The position numbers and the translations under genes were made by a program. Positions 12,182 through 27,035 of a stretch of DNA of 64,000 nt are shown here, in pieces. The notes below the pieces were generated by a model, which did not search any database, had not been told where the DNA came from, and saw only the letters and a program-made list of their open reading frames with translations. Source of the DNA: Ophiosphaerella korrae (Eukaryota > Ascomycota > Dothideomycetes > Pleosporales > Phaeosphaeriaceae). Positions within the stretch are counted from its first letter, which is position 1. Every line of letters begins with the position of its first letter. The stretch is from positions 1 to 64,000 of the forward strand of contig JALNQF010000178.1 of NCBI GenBank assembly GCA_028456385.1, given 5' to 3'.

Positions 12182-15100
12182 ACTAATTACGTACTACGTA
12201 ATAGTATTAAAATATTTCTTTATTCTTGTTATACTTCTCCTAAGTTAAATCCTAAGTCTCTTCTTTATATTATTTCTATAAATAATAGTAAAGCTTATAA
12301 AGTATATATTTATATAAATATACGTAGTTCTTATAATATATCTAGTATTTCTCTTTCTAAGTATACGTTTATTATACTTATTCTTGCGTCTAAGCTTAAT
12401 AATAATAGGAAAAGCTATTAACTAGACTTAAGAGAAATTACTATCTTAAATTATAGAGGCTAAAGCTAAGCGTAAGCGTATCTAGGAGCTTACGTAAAGT
12501 AAGCTAGTAGAGAATTAAGCTTATCTCTCTTATCTTTATAAGATAAAGGCCTTAAATAATAAGAAATTAGCTAAGTAGTTAGTAGCTTTAGAAGCTAAGT
12601 TAGATCTAGATAAGGCGTTTAGTATTACTATAGTAGATCCTACGCTAGATACTCTTATTATCTCTCTATCTATTATTAGTAGTATTAGTTCTCTTAGTTT
12701 ACTACTAGGCGTTCTAAAAAGTTTTAACTTTAGTAGTCTTCTAGTTTTTTAAAGTAATTAAGGTTATCTTCTAGTTCTTATATTTTTTCCTATAGTTATC
12801 TTTTCTCGTTTATTCTTATCTATTCTACTAAGTAATAGTTTCTTCTATTATAGAACTAGTATACTAGGATTTTCTTAACTTTTTATTCTTCTTATTCTCT
12901 ATACGTATCTACTTTATATACTAGTAGTTCTACTTCTTATAGTACTTATTCTAGTAAAGCTACGTAAAACGTTAAGTATATCTTTATCTTGTTTAGTAGC
13001 TTTAATTTAAATATAACTAGTATAACTTCTTTCTTAATCTTATATAGTCTTATCTTAACGTAGTCTAATTTTAAACTTAGTTGTTTACTCTTAATATTCT
13101 TCCTTACTAACTATACTTTTTTTCTCTCTCTAAATTAAGGTTTTTCTTTATACTTCTTATTATAGTACTTAGTTATTTAATCGTGTAAGAATTCTACGTC
13201 TTGTCTTAGTTAATTATATATATCTTTAAGTCTATTAGTAAAGTTTTTTCCTCTTAAGGACTAAGATATCTAGTTTCTTAGTATCTAGTATATATTAGGT
13301 TTAAATTTATAGTTTATAAAGAAAAGTAATACTCTTATTACTATATTCTTTGCGCTATTATATACTAGCTATGCTATAAGTAGTAGCTATACCTAGTTAT
13401 TTTAATTATAGTTAAGGTAGCATCTTAAGTATTATTCTACTATCTAATTTATTTATTCTAACTATCTATCTATCTATAAGTAGTATACTATAGACATTAC
13501 TTATTATATTCCTAATTATACTATTATTATTTCCTATAGTTTTAATATAAATTATATATCTCTATCTATAATAATTTTATCTAGTAGTCTATATTAGCTA
13601 ATTATAGTTTCTATAATCTAATATATAGTAACTTCTATCTTACTCTTCTCTTTATATAGTCTAAAGTATATATACTTTATAAGTTTATCTACTATTATTA
13701 AGATTCTATTATACTTAACTCTTAATATTAAGTCTTTAGACTTTAGTAGCTTTGTAATAAAGTCTATTATAATAACTCTCTATAGTTATTCTAGTACTTC
13801 TACTAGTTATAGTATCTTATATAGTATATATCTATTATATTTATTCTTGTAATATTCTATATAGTCTTGTAGTACCTCTATTACTAGTTGTCTTACTTTT
13901 AGGATATAGTAATCTTGTAGTAGTCTATCTAATATTTTTTCTATTCCTTAGTAACTATACGCTAGTAATTTATAGAATTATTATATAAATTCTCTCTAAA
14001 TCTTATTTAAAATATATATTCTTCTATAAGCTTATATAAATCTTTTTTAGATTTCTAGCTTTTCTATTTCTTTAGATACTTTTTTTATTATTTTCTTAAT
14101 CTATTTATCTAGCTTACTACTTATTCTTTTAAGTATTATAGCTATCTTAGGTATATTTAAGACTAAATATCTTTCTTTGTTCTTAACTAGAACTATACTA
14201 GTAGTACTTACTTCTTCTTATAAGTCTAGTCTTTTACTAAGAGTATCTATAAACTAATTATTTTTTTCTTTTATATATATAATTTCTATATTAAATATTA
14301 ATAAGAACTCCTACTATCTTGTATAGTATTATAATAATTCCTTAGTTTTTATAAATCTTATTAGGTTCTTATAGTCTATATAAACCTTTATCTAATATTT
14401 TACTTTTTATAGATATACTCTCTACTACTTAAATACTTTATAGATTACTAGTATCTTTTTATTATAAATTAGGTAGTTAAGTTCTACTATTTTTATCTTC
14501 TTAAAGAAGTATTTAACTAAATATTCTTTTCTAGTCTCTAGGTCTTCTTATATTAGTACTATTCTATAAACTAAATTAGATACGTCTATTTTTACTATTA
14601 CTAGTAGGTCTAGGTTATATATTCTAATAACTAGGTTCTCTATAAACTTTTTCTTAATTTTTCTAAATACTTTATTATATTCCTTTATCTATTTAAATAG
14701 TATATCTTTTTTTATAAGTTTTATAATTAGTTCTATATCTTTAGACTATCTTACTATTAACTTTCTATAAAAGTTAGCTAGTCTATAAAATTATTATACT
14801 TCTTTTAGGTTCTTTAGTATTAGCTATTTATTAATTAAGCTAATCTTTTCTAGGTTAATCTTAATCTTTCCTAGTTTAATAATAAATCTAAGGAAGTCTA
14901 TTTCCTTTATATAGGATTTATATTTTCTTATCTTAAGAAATAGTTTATTTTCTACTAGCTTCTCTAGTACTTTGTATATATACTATATATATTCTTCTTC
15001 TATTTCTAAAATTATAAGGATATTATCTAGATATATAAATATAAATACGTTTAAGTACTCTCTTAGTACTATATTAATTCTTTCTTAAAATACTACTAGT

Positions 15101-16163
15101 ATATTTATTAAGCTAAATAGTATAACTAGGTACTTATATAGTTTATATTATGTTCTAAACGCTATTTTCTACTTATTACCTTTTTTAATTCTAATCTAGT
15201 AGTATATATTCTAAATATCTAGTTTTATAAAGATCTTTACTCTTTATAGCCTATTTTATATTTTATCTATCTATAGTAGTAGGTATTAGTTCTTATTTGT
15301 AATTATATTAGTTTTTCTAAAATCTACGTAAGGTCTTTTATTACTTATTCTTTTTTTATCTATAAATATTAGTCTATATACTACTAAAGATTTAGATTCT
15401 TTTATCTATCCTTTTTTTATTACTTTCTATATAAATGCTTATTTAATTTTAGATTTTTCTTCTATTTTTTAGTAGACTAGGCTCTATCTTACGTTTTTAC
15501 TTTCTTCTAGTTCTATTACTAAATCCTATAGTTAATATTCTAGAAGGTAATCCTTTAGCTCTATAAGCTATTTTTCCTATTCTTTGTATTCTTTAGAGAA
15601 TTCTCCTTTATAGGTGCTTATATTAGCTTTTAATATATCTATTCTACTATAATTAATCTTTCTTATTTTCTAATTAATATATAGGTTAGTTATCTATAAC
15701 TATAGTATACCTAATATTATATCTTATTTATTATTAATTATTATTATATCTATAACTATATTCTTAATTATTATCCTTTCTAGTTTAAGTGTTAAGAGAA
15801 CTATTTTAAACCTAATAGGTTCTTAGAATAGTTTCCTTTTAATTATACTTAGTTATTAAAAGTACTTCTTTATTATATACTTTATTCCTTATCTTTCTAT
15901 AAACTTCTTTAATATAAAGTTTCTTGTAGCTCTACTATTAATTATTATTTATACTTTCTTTTCTTAGTATATACCTATTTTCGTAATATATAAGCCTTTT
16001 ATACCTTCTAGTATTTTTTACTTAAGTAGTTTTATAAATTATCTATCTTTTTAAAGCTATAACTCTACTTTAAGTTTATATATTTTATATTTTAGATATT
16101 TATTATTTATATATTTATACTATAGTCCTCCCTAGACGTATTTCTTAGTTAGTTTAGGTCTAG
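12182..16163 (-). mobile_element. Minus-strand Ty3/gypsy internal region, right of the nested insertion; gag absent
   Basis: Reading leftward from 16163 gives protease, RT, RNase H, integrase and chromodomain, ending near 12720, then the 3' internal segment to 12182. It continues at 5144-5013 after the insertion is removed. On its upstream side it stops in the protease region, directly against an LTR end at 16164, so gag is missing. Heavily RIP-mutated with no open frame. Confidence 0.75.
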
Positions 16164-16622
16164 TGTTATAGGCTGCCTATTATTAACTATAGTATTATAG
16201 GCTACCTATTGTTAACTATAAGTACCTATCTTAGAGAGGTTAGTAGATTAGGAGTTAATAGTAAAAGCTTAGGGGTTTAATCTATAATAACTATAAATAA
16301 TTAAAGATATTTTATAACTATCCTAGATTAGCGTTCTATAGTTAAAGGATTAAATTACTAATACTATTCTAATAATACGTATCTTACTAACTATATACTT
16401 ATTGTAATCTATAATCTATAGTTACTAAGACTAATAGATTATAGATTACTCTAATCTATAATCTATTAACGCTAAAAGTCTATAGATTATAGATTACACT
16501 AAGTGTCCTAGTTATATATAGTTTTCTAATTAAGATTATTACTTTACTTGTCTTATACTTTATTAGTATCTAAGTTAGGACTAATTAGTTCTATCTTAAT
16601 TCTTTCTATTACACCTATAATA
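16164..16622 (-). repeat. LTR copy 5, minus orientation, with a duplicated 29-bp end
   Basis: The main LTR spans 16193-16622. It is preceded at 16164-16192 by a second, slightly different copy of its terminal 29 bp (TGTTATAGGCTGCC... versus TATTATAGGCTACC...). It joins two minus-strand internal regions, so it serves as 5' LTR of one and 3' LTR of the other. Confidence 0.75.
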
Positions 16623-19600
16623 CTATCTCCTCTCCTAAGTAGGTCTTAGTTTACCTATCCTAGAGCTAAAGTTATTAGTCTAGTTTCTTTATTAATATAG
16701 AGTTCTTTATCCTCTTTTATAACTATTTTATCTATACGTTATTACTATCTTCTTACTAATTGTATATTATATAATAGTATTAAAATATTTCCTTACACTT
16801 ATTATACTTCTTCTAAATTAAACCCTAAGTCTCTTCTTTATATTATTTCTATAAATAATAGTAAAGCTTATAAAGTATATATTTATATAAATATATATAG
16901 CTCTTATAATATATCTATTATTTCTCTTTCTAAGTATACGTTTATTATACTTATTCTTACGTCTAGGCTTAATAATAATAGAGAAAGCTATTAACTAGAC
17001 TTAAGAGAAATTACTATCTTAAATTATAGAGGCTAAAGCTAAGCGTAAGTGTATCTAGGAGCTTACGTAGAGTAAGCTAGTAAAAAATTAAGCTTATTTC
17101 TCTTGCCTTTATAAAATAAAGGCCTTAAATAATAAGAAATTAGCTAAGTAGTTAGTAGCTCTAGAAGCTAAGCTAGATCTAAATAAGGCGTTTAGTATTA
17201 CTATAGTAGTTACTACGTTAGACGTCTTTATTATCTCTCTATCTATTATTAGTAATATTAGTTCTTTTAGTTTACTACTAGGCGTTCTAAAAGGTTTTAA
17301 CTTTAGTAGTCTTCTAGTTTCTTAGAGTAATTAAGGTTATCTTCTAGTTCCTATATTTTCTCTTATAGTTATCCTTTCTTATCTATTCCTATCTATTTTA
17401 CTAAGTAATAGTTTCTTCTATTATAGAATTAGTATACTAGGATTTTTTTAACTTCTTATTCTTCTTATTCTCTATACGTATCTACTTTATATACTAGTAG
17501 TTCTACTTCTTATAGTACTTATTCTAGTAAGACTACGTAGAATATTAGATATATCTTTATTTTATTTAGTAGCTTTAATTTAAATATAACTAGTATAACT
17601 TCTTTTTTAATCTTATATAGTCTTATCTTAACGTAGTCTAGTTTTAAACTTAGTTATTTACTTTTAATATTTTTTTATACTAACTATACTTTTTCTCTTT
17701 CTTTAAATTAAGGTCCTCTTTTATATTTCTTGTTATAGTACTTAGCTATTTAATTATATAAGAATTCTACGTCTTATCTTAATTAATTATATATATCCTT
17801 AAGTTTATTAGTAAAGTTTTCTTTTCTTAGAGACTAAGATATCTAGTTTCTTAGTATCTAGTATATATTAGGTTTAAATCTATAGTTTATAAAAAAAAGT
17901 AATACTTTTATTACTATATTCTTTGCGCTATTATATACTAACTATACTATAGGTAGTAGTTATACTTAATTGTTCTAGTTATAGTTAAGGTAGTATCTTA
18001 AATATTATTCTACTATCTAATTTATTTATTTTAACTATCTATCTATCTATAGATAGTATACTATAGATATTGTATATTATATTCTTAATTACGCTACTAT
18101 TATTCTCTATAGTTTTAATATAAATTGTATATCTTTATCTATAATAATCTTGTCTAGTAGTCTATATTAACTAATTATAGTTCCTAGAACTTAGTATATA
18201 GTAACCTCTATCTTACTTTTCTCTTTATATAGTCTAAAGTACGTATACTTTATAAGTTTATCTACTATTATTAGGATTCTATTATAATTAACTTTTAATA
18301 TTAGGTCTTTAGACTTTAGTAGCTTTATAATAAAGTCTATTATAATAACTCTTTATAGTTATTTTAGTACTTCTACTAGTTATAATATTCTATATAGTAC
18401 GTATCTATTATATTTATTTCTATAGTTCTCTATATAGTTTTGTAGTACTTCTATTACTAGTTATCTTACTTTTAGAATATAATAATCTTGTAGTAGTCTA
18501 TCTAATATTTTTTCTATTCTTTAGTAACTATATACTAGTAATTTATAGAACTATTATATAAATTCTCTTTAGATCTTACTTAGGATATATATTCTTCTAT
18601 AGGCTTATGTAAATCTTTTATAAATTTCTACTTTTTCTATTTCTTTAAATACTTCTTATATTATTTTCTAAATCTATTTATCTAGCTTACTACTTGTTCT
18701 TTTAAGTATTATAGCTATCTTAGGTATATTTAAGACTAAGTATCTTTCTTTATTCTTAACTAGAACTATACTAGTAGTACTTACTTCTTCTTATAGGTCT
18801 AGTCTTCTACTAAAGGCGTCTATAAACTAATTGTCTTTCTCTTTTATATATATAATTTCTATATTAAATATTAATAGGAACTCCTACTATCTTATATAGT
18901 ATTATAATAATTCTTTATTTATTATAAATCTTATAAGATTCTTATAGTCTATATAGACTTTTATCTAGTACTTTACTCTTTATAGATATACTCTCTATTA
19001 TTTAAATACTTTATAGATTACTAGTATCTCTTTATTATAGATTAAGTAATTAAGTTTTACTATTTTTATCTTTTTAGAGAAGTATTTAACTAAATATTTT
19101 TTTCTAGTCTCTAAGTCTTCTTATATTAGTACTATTCTAGAGGCTAAATTAGATACGTCTATTTTTACTATTACTAGTAGGTCTAGGTTATATATTTTAA
19201 TAACTAGGTTTTCTATAAACTTCTTTATAATCTTTTTAAATACCTTGTTATACTCTTTTATCTATTTAAATAGTGTATCTTTTTTTATAAGTCTTATTAT
19301 TAGTTCTATATCTTTAGACTATCTTACTATTAACTTCTTATAAAAGTTAGCTAGTCTATAAAATTATTATACTTCTTTTAGGTTTCTTAGTTATAGCTAT
19401 TTATTAATTAATCTAATCTTTTCTAGGTTAATCTTAATTTTTCCTAGTTTAATAATAAATCCTAGGAAGTCTATTTCTTTTATATAGAACTTGCATTTTC
19501 TTATCTTTAGAAATAATTTATTTTCTACTAGTTTCTCTAGTACCTTGTGTATATATTGTATATATTCTTTCTCTATTTCTAAGAATATAAGGATATTATC

Positions 19601-20741
19601 TAGATACGCGAATATAAATACGTCTAAGTATTCTCTTAGTACTATATTAATTCTTTCTTAGAATACTACTAGTGCGTTTATTAAGCTAAATAGTATAACT
19701 AAGTATTTATATAGTCTATACTAAGTTCTAAACGCTATTTTCTACTTATCTCTTTTCTTAATTCTAATCTAATAGTAGGCGTTCTATATATCTACTTTTA
19801 TAAAGATCTTAGCTCTTTATAGTCTATTTTATATTCTATCTATTTATAGTAGTAAGTATTAGTTCTTATTTATAATTATATTAGTCTTCTTAAAATCTAC
19901 GTAAGGTCTTTTATTACTTATTCTTTTTTTATCTATAAATATAAGTCTATATACTACTAAAGATTTAGATTCTTATATCTATCTTTTTTTTATTACATTT
20001 TAGATAAACGCTTATTTAATCTTAGATTCTTCTTCTATTTTTTAGTAGACTAAGCTTTATTTTAAGTTCTTACCTTCTTCTAGTTCTATTACTAAGTCCT
20101 ATAGTTAATATTCTAGAAAGTAGTCTTTTAGTTCTATAAGCTATTTCTCCTATTTCTTATATTTTTTAGGGAATTCTCTTTTATAGGTGCTTATATTAGC
20201 CTTTAATATATCTATTCTATAGTAATTAATTTTTCTTATTCTCTAATTAATATATAGGTTAGTTATCTATAACTATAGTATACTTAATATTATATCTTAC
20301 TTATTATTAATTGTTGTTATATCTATAACTATATTCTTAACTATTATTCCTTCTAGTTCTAATATAGAAGAAACTATTTCGAACCTAATAAGTTCTTATA
20401 ATAGTTTTCCTTTAATCGTATTTAGTTATTAAAGGTACTTCTTTATTATATACTTTATTCTTTATTTTTCTATAAACTTTTTTAATATAAAGTTTCTTGT
20501 AGCTCTACTATTAATTATTAATTATACTTTCTTTTTTTAGTATATACTTATCTTTATAATATATAGGCCTCTTATACTTTCTAGCTTTTCTTACTTTAGT
20601 AATTTATTAAACTATCTATTTTTCTAAAGCTATAGCCTTACTTCTAGTTTATATATTTTATACTTTAGGTATTTATTATTTGTATATTTATACTATAGTC
20701 CTCTCTAGATATATTTCTTAGTTAACTTAGATCTAGGTCTT
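16623..20741 (-). mobile_element. Second minus-strand, gag-less Ty3/gypsy internal region
   Basis: Colinear with 5013-5144 plus 12182-16163, and truncated at essentially the same point in the protease region (20720-20741 against 16145-16163). It contains the unoccupied version of the insertion site (ATCTTCTTACTAATT near 16738-16752) that is interrupted by the complete element at 5145. Many stops; non-coding. Confidence 0.75.
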
Positions 20742-21168
20742 TGTTATAGGTGTAATAGAGGAAATCGAAATAGAACTAATTAGTCCCGATCTAGGCGCTA
20801 ACGAAGCATAGGACGAGTAAGGTAATAACCTCGATTAGGAAACTATATATAACTAGGACACCTAGGCTAATCTATAATCTATAGACTCTTAGCAACTATA
20901 GATTATAGATTAGAATAATCTATAATCTACTAGTCTTAGTAACTATAGATTATAGATTACAATAAGTATATAGTTAGTAGAATACGTATTATTAAGATAG
21001 TATTAGTAATTTAATTCTTTAACTATAGAACGCTAGTACAAGATAGTTGCGAAATATCTTCTACTATTTATAGTTATTATAGATCCTAACATAAGCTTTT
21101 ATTATTACTTCTTAATCTACTAACTCTTAATATAGGTACCTGTAGTTAATAATAGGTAGCCCGTAATA
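20742..21168 (+). repeat. LTR copy 6
   Basis: About 427 bp from TGTTATAGGTGTAAT to CCCGTAATA, with the paired inverted repeats at about 20865-20960. It is the 5' LTR of the gag-deleted plus-strand copy. Confidence 0.8.
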
Positions 21169-24100
21169 CCTTGCTAATTTAGTTATTACGAGAAGTAAAG
21201 CGTAAGTAACGTATAGTCTAGCTAATACAATAGTAGAAAGTTTAACTAAATAATTAGGTAAAGCCCCTAGAAGTAGTCTAGAATTAGATAGCACTATATA
21301 GGAAACAATTAAAGGTTGTCTTAACTAGCTAATTAATAACAAGAGAGACCTAATAGTCTTTAACACTAACAAAAACAAAAAGAAGAAGAAGAATAAAGAC
21401 TTTACGTACTTTAACTATAGTAAGAAAGGCTACTACGTAAAAGACTACTAATTATAAAAGAAGAAGGATATAGTATATTATAAATATAAGAAACTAAGAT
21501 ACTTTATAAAAGACTATAGAAGTAAAGACTTAAAAAAAGAGAGTTAGTTAAAAACAACTAAGAAGAAGAAGGAAGTACTACAAGCATAGGCTAAACCTTA
21601 GAAAAAAGTAGCTAGGAGTAAAGAAGTATAATATACAATACTCTACTAGACTTTTTATTATAATAACAACTACTATATATATCTTTCTAGTAAATAGAAA
21701 GTAGTATAGTTCCTATAGAAATAGAGATATAAAGTAGCTATAATAAAAGAGAGAATAAAAACTTAGCTAAAAGAAATAGTACAAGTAATAGACTTACTAA
21801 TAGAAGACTTAGAAGAAGAAGAGCCTCTAGTACTATTAATCTAGGCTAAAGGACTAGTACTAGATAAAGAGACTACTATAACTACCTCTAAAAGACTATA
21901 AGAGAATAAGAGACAAGTTAGTATAAAGGGTATAGAGTACGCCTAGCTAATAATATATAGTTATAATAGCTATATAACAATAGATATAGAGGAATAAAAT
22001 AAAGAATAGAAATTTATTTAAATATACTTAATAGTTATAAGTATAAAAGAGGCGTATAAAGACTAGAAAGAACGTAATCTTAAAGAAATAAAGTTTATAC
22101 TATTTTAAAAATAGATAAAGTAATATATAGTTATAGTAGGGAGAATACCTATATAAAAAGAGTAGTAATACCTTATAAGAAAGACGTAATAGATTAATAA
22201 AGCCTATATACTAAGAGTACTAGTAGTGTACTATATCCTAATAATAGAAATACCTAAAAAAGATAAATACTAGGAAAGGGATAATAAAATAATAGACCTA
22301 GAACATCTAGTATATTTTAAAGTATTATAGATATTATACCTAGACAAGAATTATATTATATATAGAAACCCTAAAGCGAATAACAATATATAGCTTATAA
22401 AGAGAAGAGGCTATAATTATACAAGAGTAATTATAGTAAAAGATATCTAAAGATAGAAAATAATCTTAGAAGATAGATACTTAGTAGTAAGGCTAGGATT
22501 AAAATTAATAAAGAAATACGTCTAAGGAAGACTATAGTACAAGTATACAAATAATAAATATCTAAATTACAAAATATACAAACTTAAAATAGAGCTATAA
22601 CTCTAGAAAGATAGATAGTTTAATAAATTACTAAAGTAAGAAAAGCTAGAAGGTATAAGAGGCCTATACATTATAAAAACAGGTATATATTAAAGAAAGA
22701 AGGTATAACTTATAATTAATAGTAGAGCTATAAGGAACTTTATATTAAAGAAGTTTATAGAAATACAAGGAATAAAGTATACTACAAAGAAATACCTTTA
22801 ATAACTAAGTACGATTAAAAGAAAACTATTCTAAGAACCTATATAGTTTAAGACAACACCTTTAATATTAAGGTTAAAAAGACTAGAAGTTAAGAATATA
22901 GTTATAGACATAATAATAATTAATAATAAACAAGATATTATACTAGGTATGCTATAGTTATAGATAACTAACCTAAGAATTAATTAAAGAACTAGATAAA
23001 TTAGCTATAGTAAAACAGATATACTAAAAGCTAACATAAGCACATATAAAGGAGAATTCCTAAAGGAATATAAGAAATAGGAAAAATAACTTATAGAGCT
23101 AAAAGACTACCTTCTAGAATATTAACTATAAGACTTAGTAATAGAACTAAAAGAAGATAAAAATATAAGATAGAGCCTAGTCTATAGAAAAATAGAAGAA
23201 GAATCTAAAATTAAGTAAATATTTATCTAAAACGTAATAAAGAAAAGATAGATAAGAGAGTTTAAATTCTTAGTAGTATATAGACTAATATTTATAGATA
23301 AAAAGGGAATAAGTAATAAAAGGCCTTACGTAGATTTTAAGAAAACTAACGTAATTACTAATAAAAACTAATACCTACTACTATAAATAGATAGAATACA
23401 AGATAGATTATAAAGAGCAAGAATCTTTATAAAACTAGATATCTAAAACGCCTACTACTAAATTAGAATTAAAGAAAGTAATAAATAGAAAATAGCATTT
23501 AGAATATAGTATAGACTATACAAATATTTAGTTATACTATTTAGCTTAACAAACGCACTAGTAGTATTCTAAGAAAGGATTAATATAGTACTAAGAGAGT
23601 ACTTAGATATATTTATATTTGTATATTTAGATAATATCTTTATATTCTTAGAAATAGAAGAAGAACACGTATAATACGTATATAAAGTACTAGAGAAACT
23701 AGTAGAGAATAAACTATTTCTTAAAATAAGAAAGTATAAGTTCTATATAAAGAAAATAGATTTCCTTAGATTTATTATTAAACTAGGAAAAATCAAGATT
23801 AATCTAGAAAAGATTAGGTTAATTAACAAATAGCTAACACTAAGAAACCTAAAAGAGGTATAGTAATTTTATAGACTAGCTAACTTTTATAGAAAGTTAA
23901 TAATAAGATAGTCTAAAAATATAGAACTAATAATAAGACTTATAAAGAAAGATACGCTATTTAAATAGATAGAAGAATATAATAAGGTATTTAATAAGAT
24001 TAAAAGAAAGTTTATAGAAAATCTAGTTATTAGAATATATAACCTAGACTTACTAGCGATAGTAAAAATAGATACATCTAACTTAGTATATAGAATAGTA

Positions 24101-26607
24101 TTAATATAAGAAGACCTAGAAACTAATAAAGAATACTTAGTCGAGTACTTCTTAAAGAAGATAAAAATAGTAGAACTTAACTACCTAATCTATAATAAGG
24201 AAATACTAGTAATCTACAAAGTATTTAAATAATAGAGAGTATACCTATAAGGAGTAAAGTATTAGATAAAGGTTTATATAAACTATAAGAATCTTATAGG
24301 ATTTATAATAAATAAAGAACTATTATAACGCTATATAAGATAGTAGGAGTATCTATTAATATTTAATATAAAAATTATATATACAAAAGGAAAAGACAAT
24401 TAATTTATAGACGCCCTTAGTAGAAGACTAGACTTACAAGAAGAAGTAAGCGCTACTAGTATAGTTTTAGTTAAGAATAAAGAAGGATATTTAGTCTTAA
24501 ATACACCTAAGATAGCCGCGACACTTAAAAGAACAAGTAGTAAACTAGATAAATAGATTTAGAAAGTAACGCAAGAAGTATCTAAAGAAATAAAAAAACT
24601 AGAAATCTAAGAAGGATTTACCTAAGTATATAGAAGAATATATATTCTAAGTAAGATATAGAGAGAATTTATAAGACAATTCTATAAATTACTAGTATAT
24701 AGTTACTAAGGAATTAAAAAAATATTAGATAGACTACTACAAGACTATTATATTCTAAAAGTAACGTAACTAATAATAGAAGTACTATAAGATTATATAG
24801 AATACTATAAGAATAAGTATAATAGACACGTACTATATAGAATATTATAACTAGTAGAAGTACTAGAATAACTATAAAGAGTTATTACAATAGACTTTAT
24901 TATAAAACTACTTAAGTCTAGAGACCTAATATTAGGAGTTAAGTATAATAGAATTATAATAATAGTAGATAAACTTATAAAGTATATATACTTTTAACTA
25001 TATAAAAAGAAAAGTAGAATAGAGGTTACTATATACTAAGTTCTAGGAACTATAATTAGTTAATATAGACTACTAGATAAGATTATTATAGATAGAGATA
25101 TATAATTTATATTAAAACTATAGAGAATAATAATAGTACGATTAAGAATACAACACGTAATATCTATAGTATATTAACTATAAATAAATAAATAATTAGA
25201 ATAAATAAATTAGATAGTAGAATAATACTTAAGATACTACCTTAACTACAACTAGAATAATTAGGTATAGTTACTACCTATAGTGTAGTTAGTATATAAC
25301 AGCGCAAAGAATATAGTAATAAAAGTATTACTTTTTTTTATAAACTATAGATTTAAGCCTAACGTATATTAGATACTAAGAAACTAAATATCTTAGTCTC
25401 TAAGAAGAGAAAACTTTACTAATAGACTTAAAGATATACACAATTAACTAAGATAGGACGTAGAATTCCTATAGGATTGTATAGCTAAGTACTATAATAA
25501 GAAATATAAAGAAGGACCCTAATTTAGAGAGAGAGAAAAAGTATAGTTAGTACGTAAAAATATTAAGAGTAAACACCTAAGTTTAAAATTAGACTACGTT
25601 AAAATAAAACTATATAAAGTTAAGAAAGAAATTATACTAGTTATATTTAAGTTAAAGCTACTAAATAAGATAAAGATATACCTAACGTTCTACGTAGCTC
25701 TACTAGAATAAGTACTATAAAACGTAGAACTACTAGTATATAAAGTAGACACGTATAGAGAATAAGAAGAATAAAAAGTTAAGAAAATCTTATAATACTA
25801 GTTCTATAATAGAAGAAATTACTACTTAGTAGAATAGATAAGTATAAATAAAAAAGGATAACTATAAGAAGAAATATAGGAACTAGAGGATAATCTTAAT
25901 TACTCTAAGAAATTAGAGGAGTTCTAAAATTAAAACCTTCTAGAACGCCTAGTAGTAAACTAAGAGAACTAATATTACTAACGATAGATAGAGAGATAAT
26001 AAAGACGCCTAGCGTAAGACTTACTATAGTAATATTAAACGCCTTATTTAAGTCTAGCTTAGCTTCTAGAGCTACTAACTACTTAGCTAATTTCTTATTA
26101 TTTAAGGCTTTTATTTTATAAAGACAAAAGAGATAAGCTTAATTCTTTACTAGCTTACTTTACGTAAGCTCCTAGATACGCTTACGCTTAGCTTTAGCCT
26201 CTATAATTTAAGATAGTAATTTCTCTTAAGTCTAGTTAATAGCTTTCCCTATTATTATTAAGCCTAGATACAAGAATAAGTATAATAAACCTATACTTAG
26301 AAAGAGAAATACTAGATATATTATAAGAACTATATATATTTATATAAATATATACTTTATAAGCCTTACTATTATTTATAGAAATAATATAAAGAAGAGA
26401 CTTAAGGTTTAACTTAAGAGAAGTATAACAAGAATAAAGAAATATTTTAATACTATTACGTAACACGTAATTAGTAAGGAGGTAGTAATAACGTATAGAC
26501 AAAATAAGTATAAGGGAAGATAAAGAACTTTATATTAATAAAGAAACTAGACTAATAACTTTAGCTCTAAGACGAGAAAACTAGGACCTACTTAAAAGAG
26601 GAGATAG

Positions 26608-27035
26608 TATTATAGGTGTAATAGAGGAAATTAAGATAGAACTAATTAGTCTTAATCTAGGCGCTAACAAAGTATAAGACAAGTAAGGTAATAACTTTAA
26701 TTAGGAGACTATATATAACTAGGATACCTAGGCTAATCTATAATCTATAGACTCTTAGTAACTATAGATTATAGATTAAAATAATCTATAATCTACTAAG
26801 TTTTAGTAACTATAGATTATAGATTATAATAAGTATATAGTTAGTAGAATATATATTATTAAGATAGTATTAGTAATTTAATCTTTTAACTATAGAACGC
26901 TAGTACAAGATAGTTATAAAATATCTTCTACTATTTATAGTTATTATAGATCTTAATATAAGCTTTTGTTATTACTTCTTAATCTACTAACTCCTAATAT
27001 AAGTGCCTATAGTTGATAATAGGTAGCCTATAATA
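26608..27035 (+). repeat. LTR copy 7
   Basis: About 428 bp from TATTATAGGTGTAAT to CCTATAATA, with paired inverted repeats at about 26732-26830. It is the 3' LTR of the copy that begins at 20742. Confidence 0.8.

Larger units (their letters stand above)
20742..27035 (+). mobile_element. Plus-strand Ty3/gypsy copy with an internal gag deletion
   Basis: Both LTRs are present (20742-21168 and 26608-27035). Between them gag begins normally at about 21175 but jumps near 21320 to sequence found just before the zinc knuckles in the complete copy, so roughly 0.8-0.9 kb of gag is missing. Pol and the 3' internal part then run to 26607. The flanks do not show a 5-bp duplication (GTCTT on the left, TAGTA on the right). 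The two sides come from different places in minus-strand pol, so the ends probably formed by recombination or flanking deletion. RIP-inactivated. Confidence 0.75.

Noticed and set aside
26236..26502. 88-codon minus-strand frame in the AT-rich block
   Set aside because: It lies in the 3' internal, non-coding part of a RIP-mutated element, is almost all Ile/Tyr/Ser/Leu/Asn, and the homologous segment is not open in other copies.
20742..27035. Simple insertion with target duplication for the plus-strand copy
   Set aside because: The five bases on each side differ (GTCTT and TAGTA), and the flanks come from different positions of the host element, so a clean insertion is not supported.
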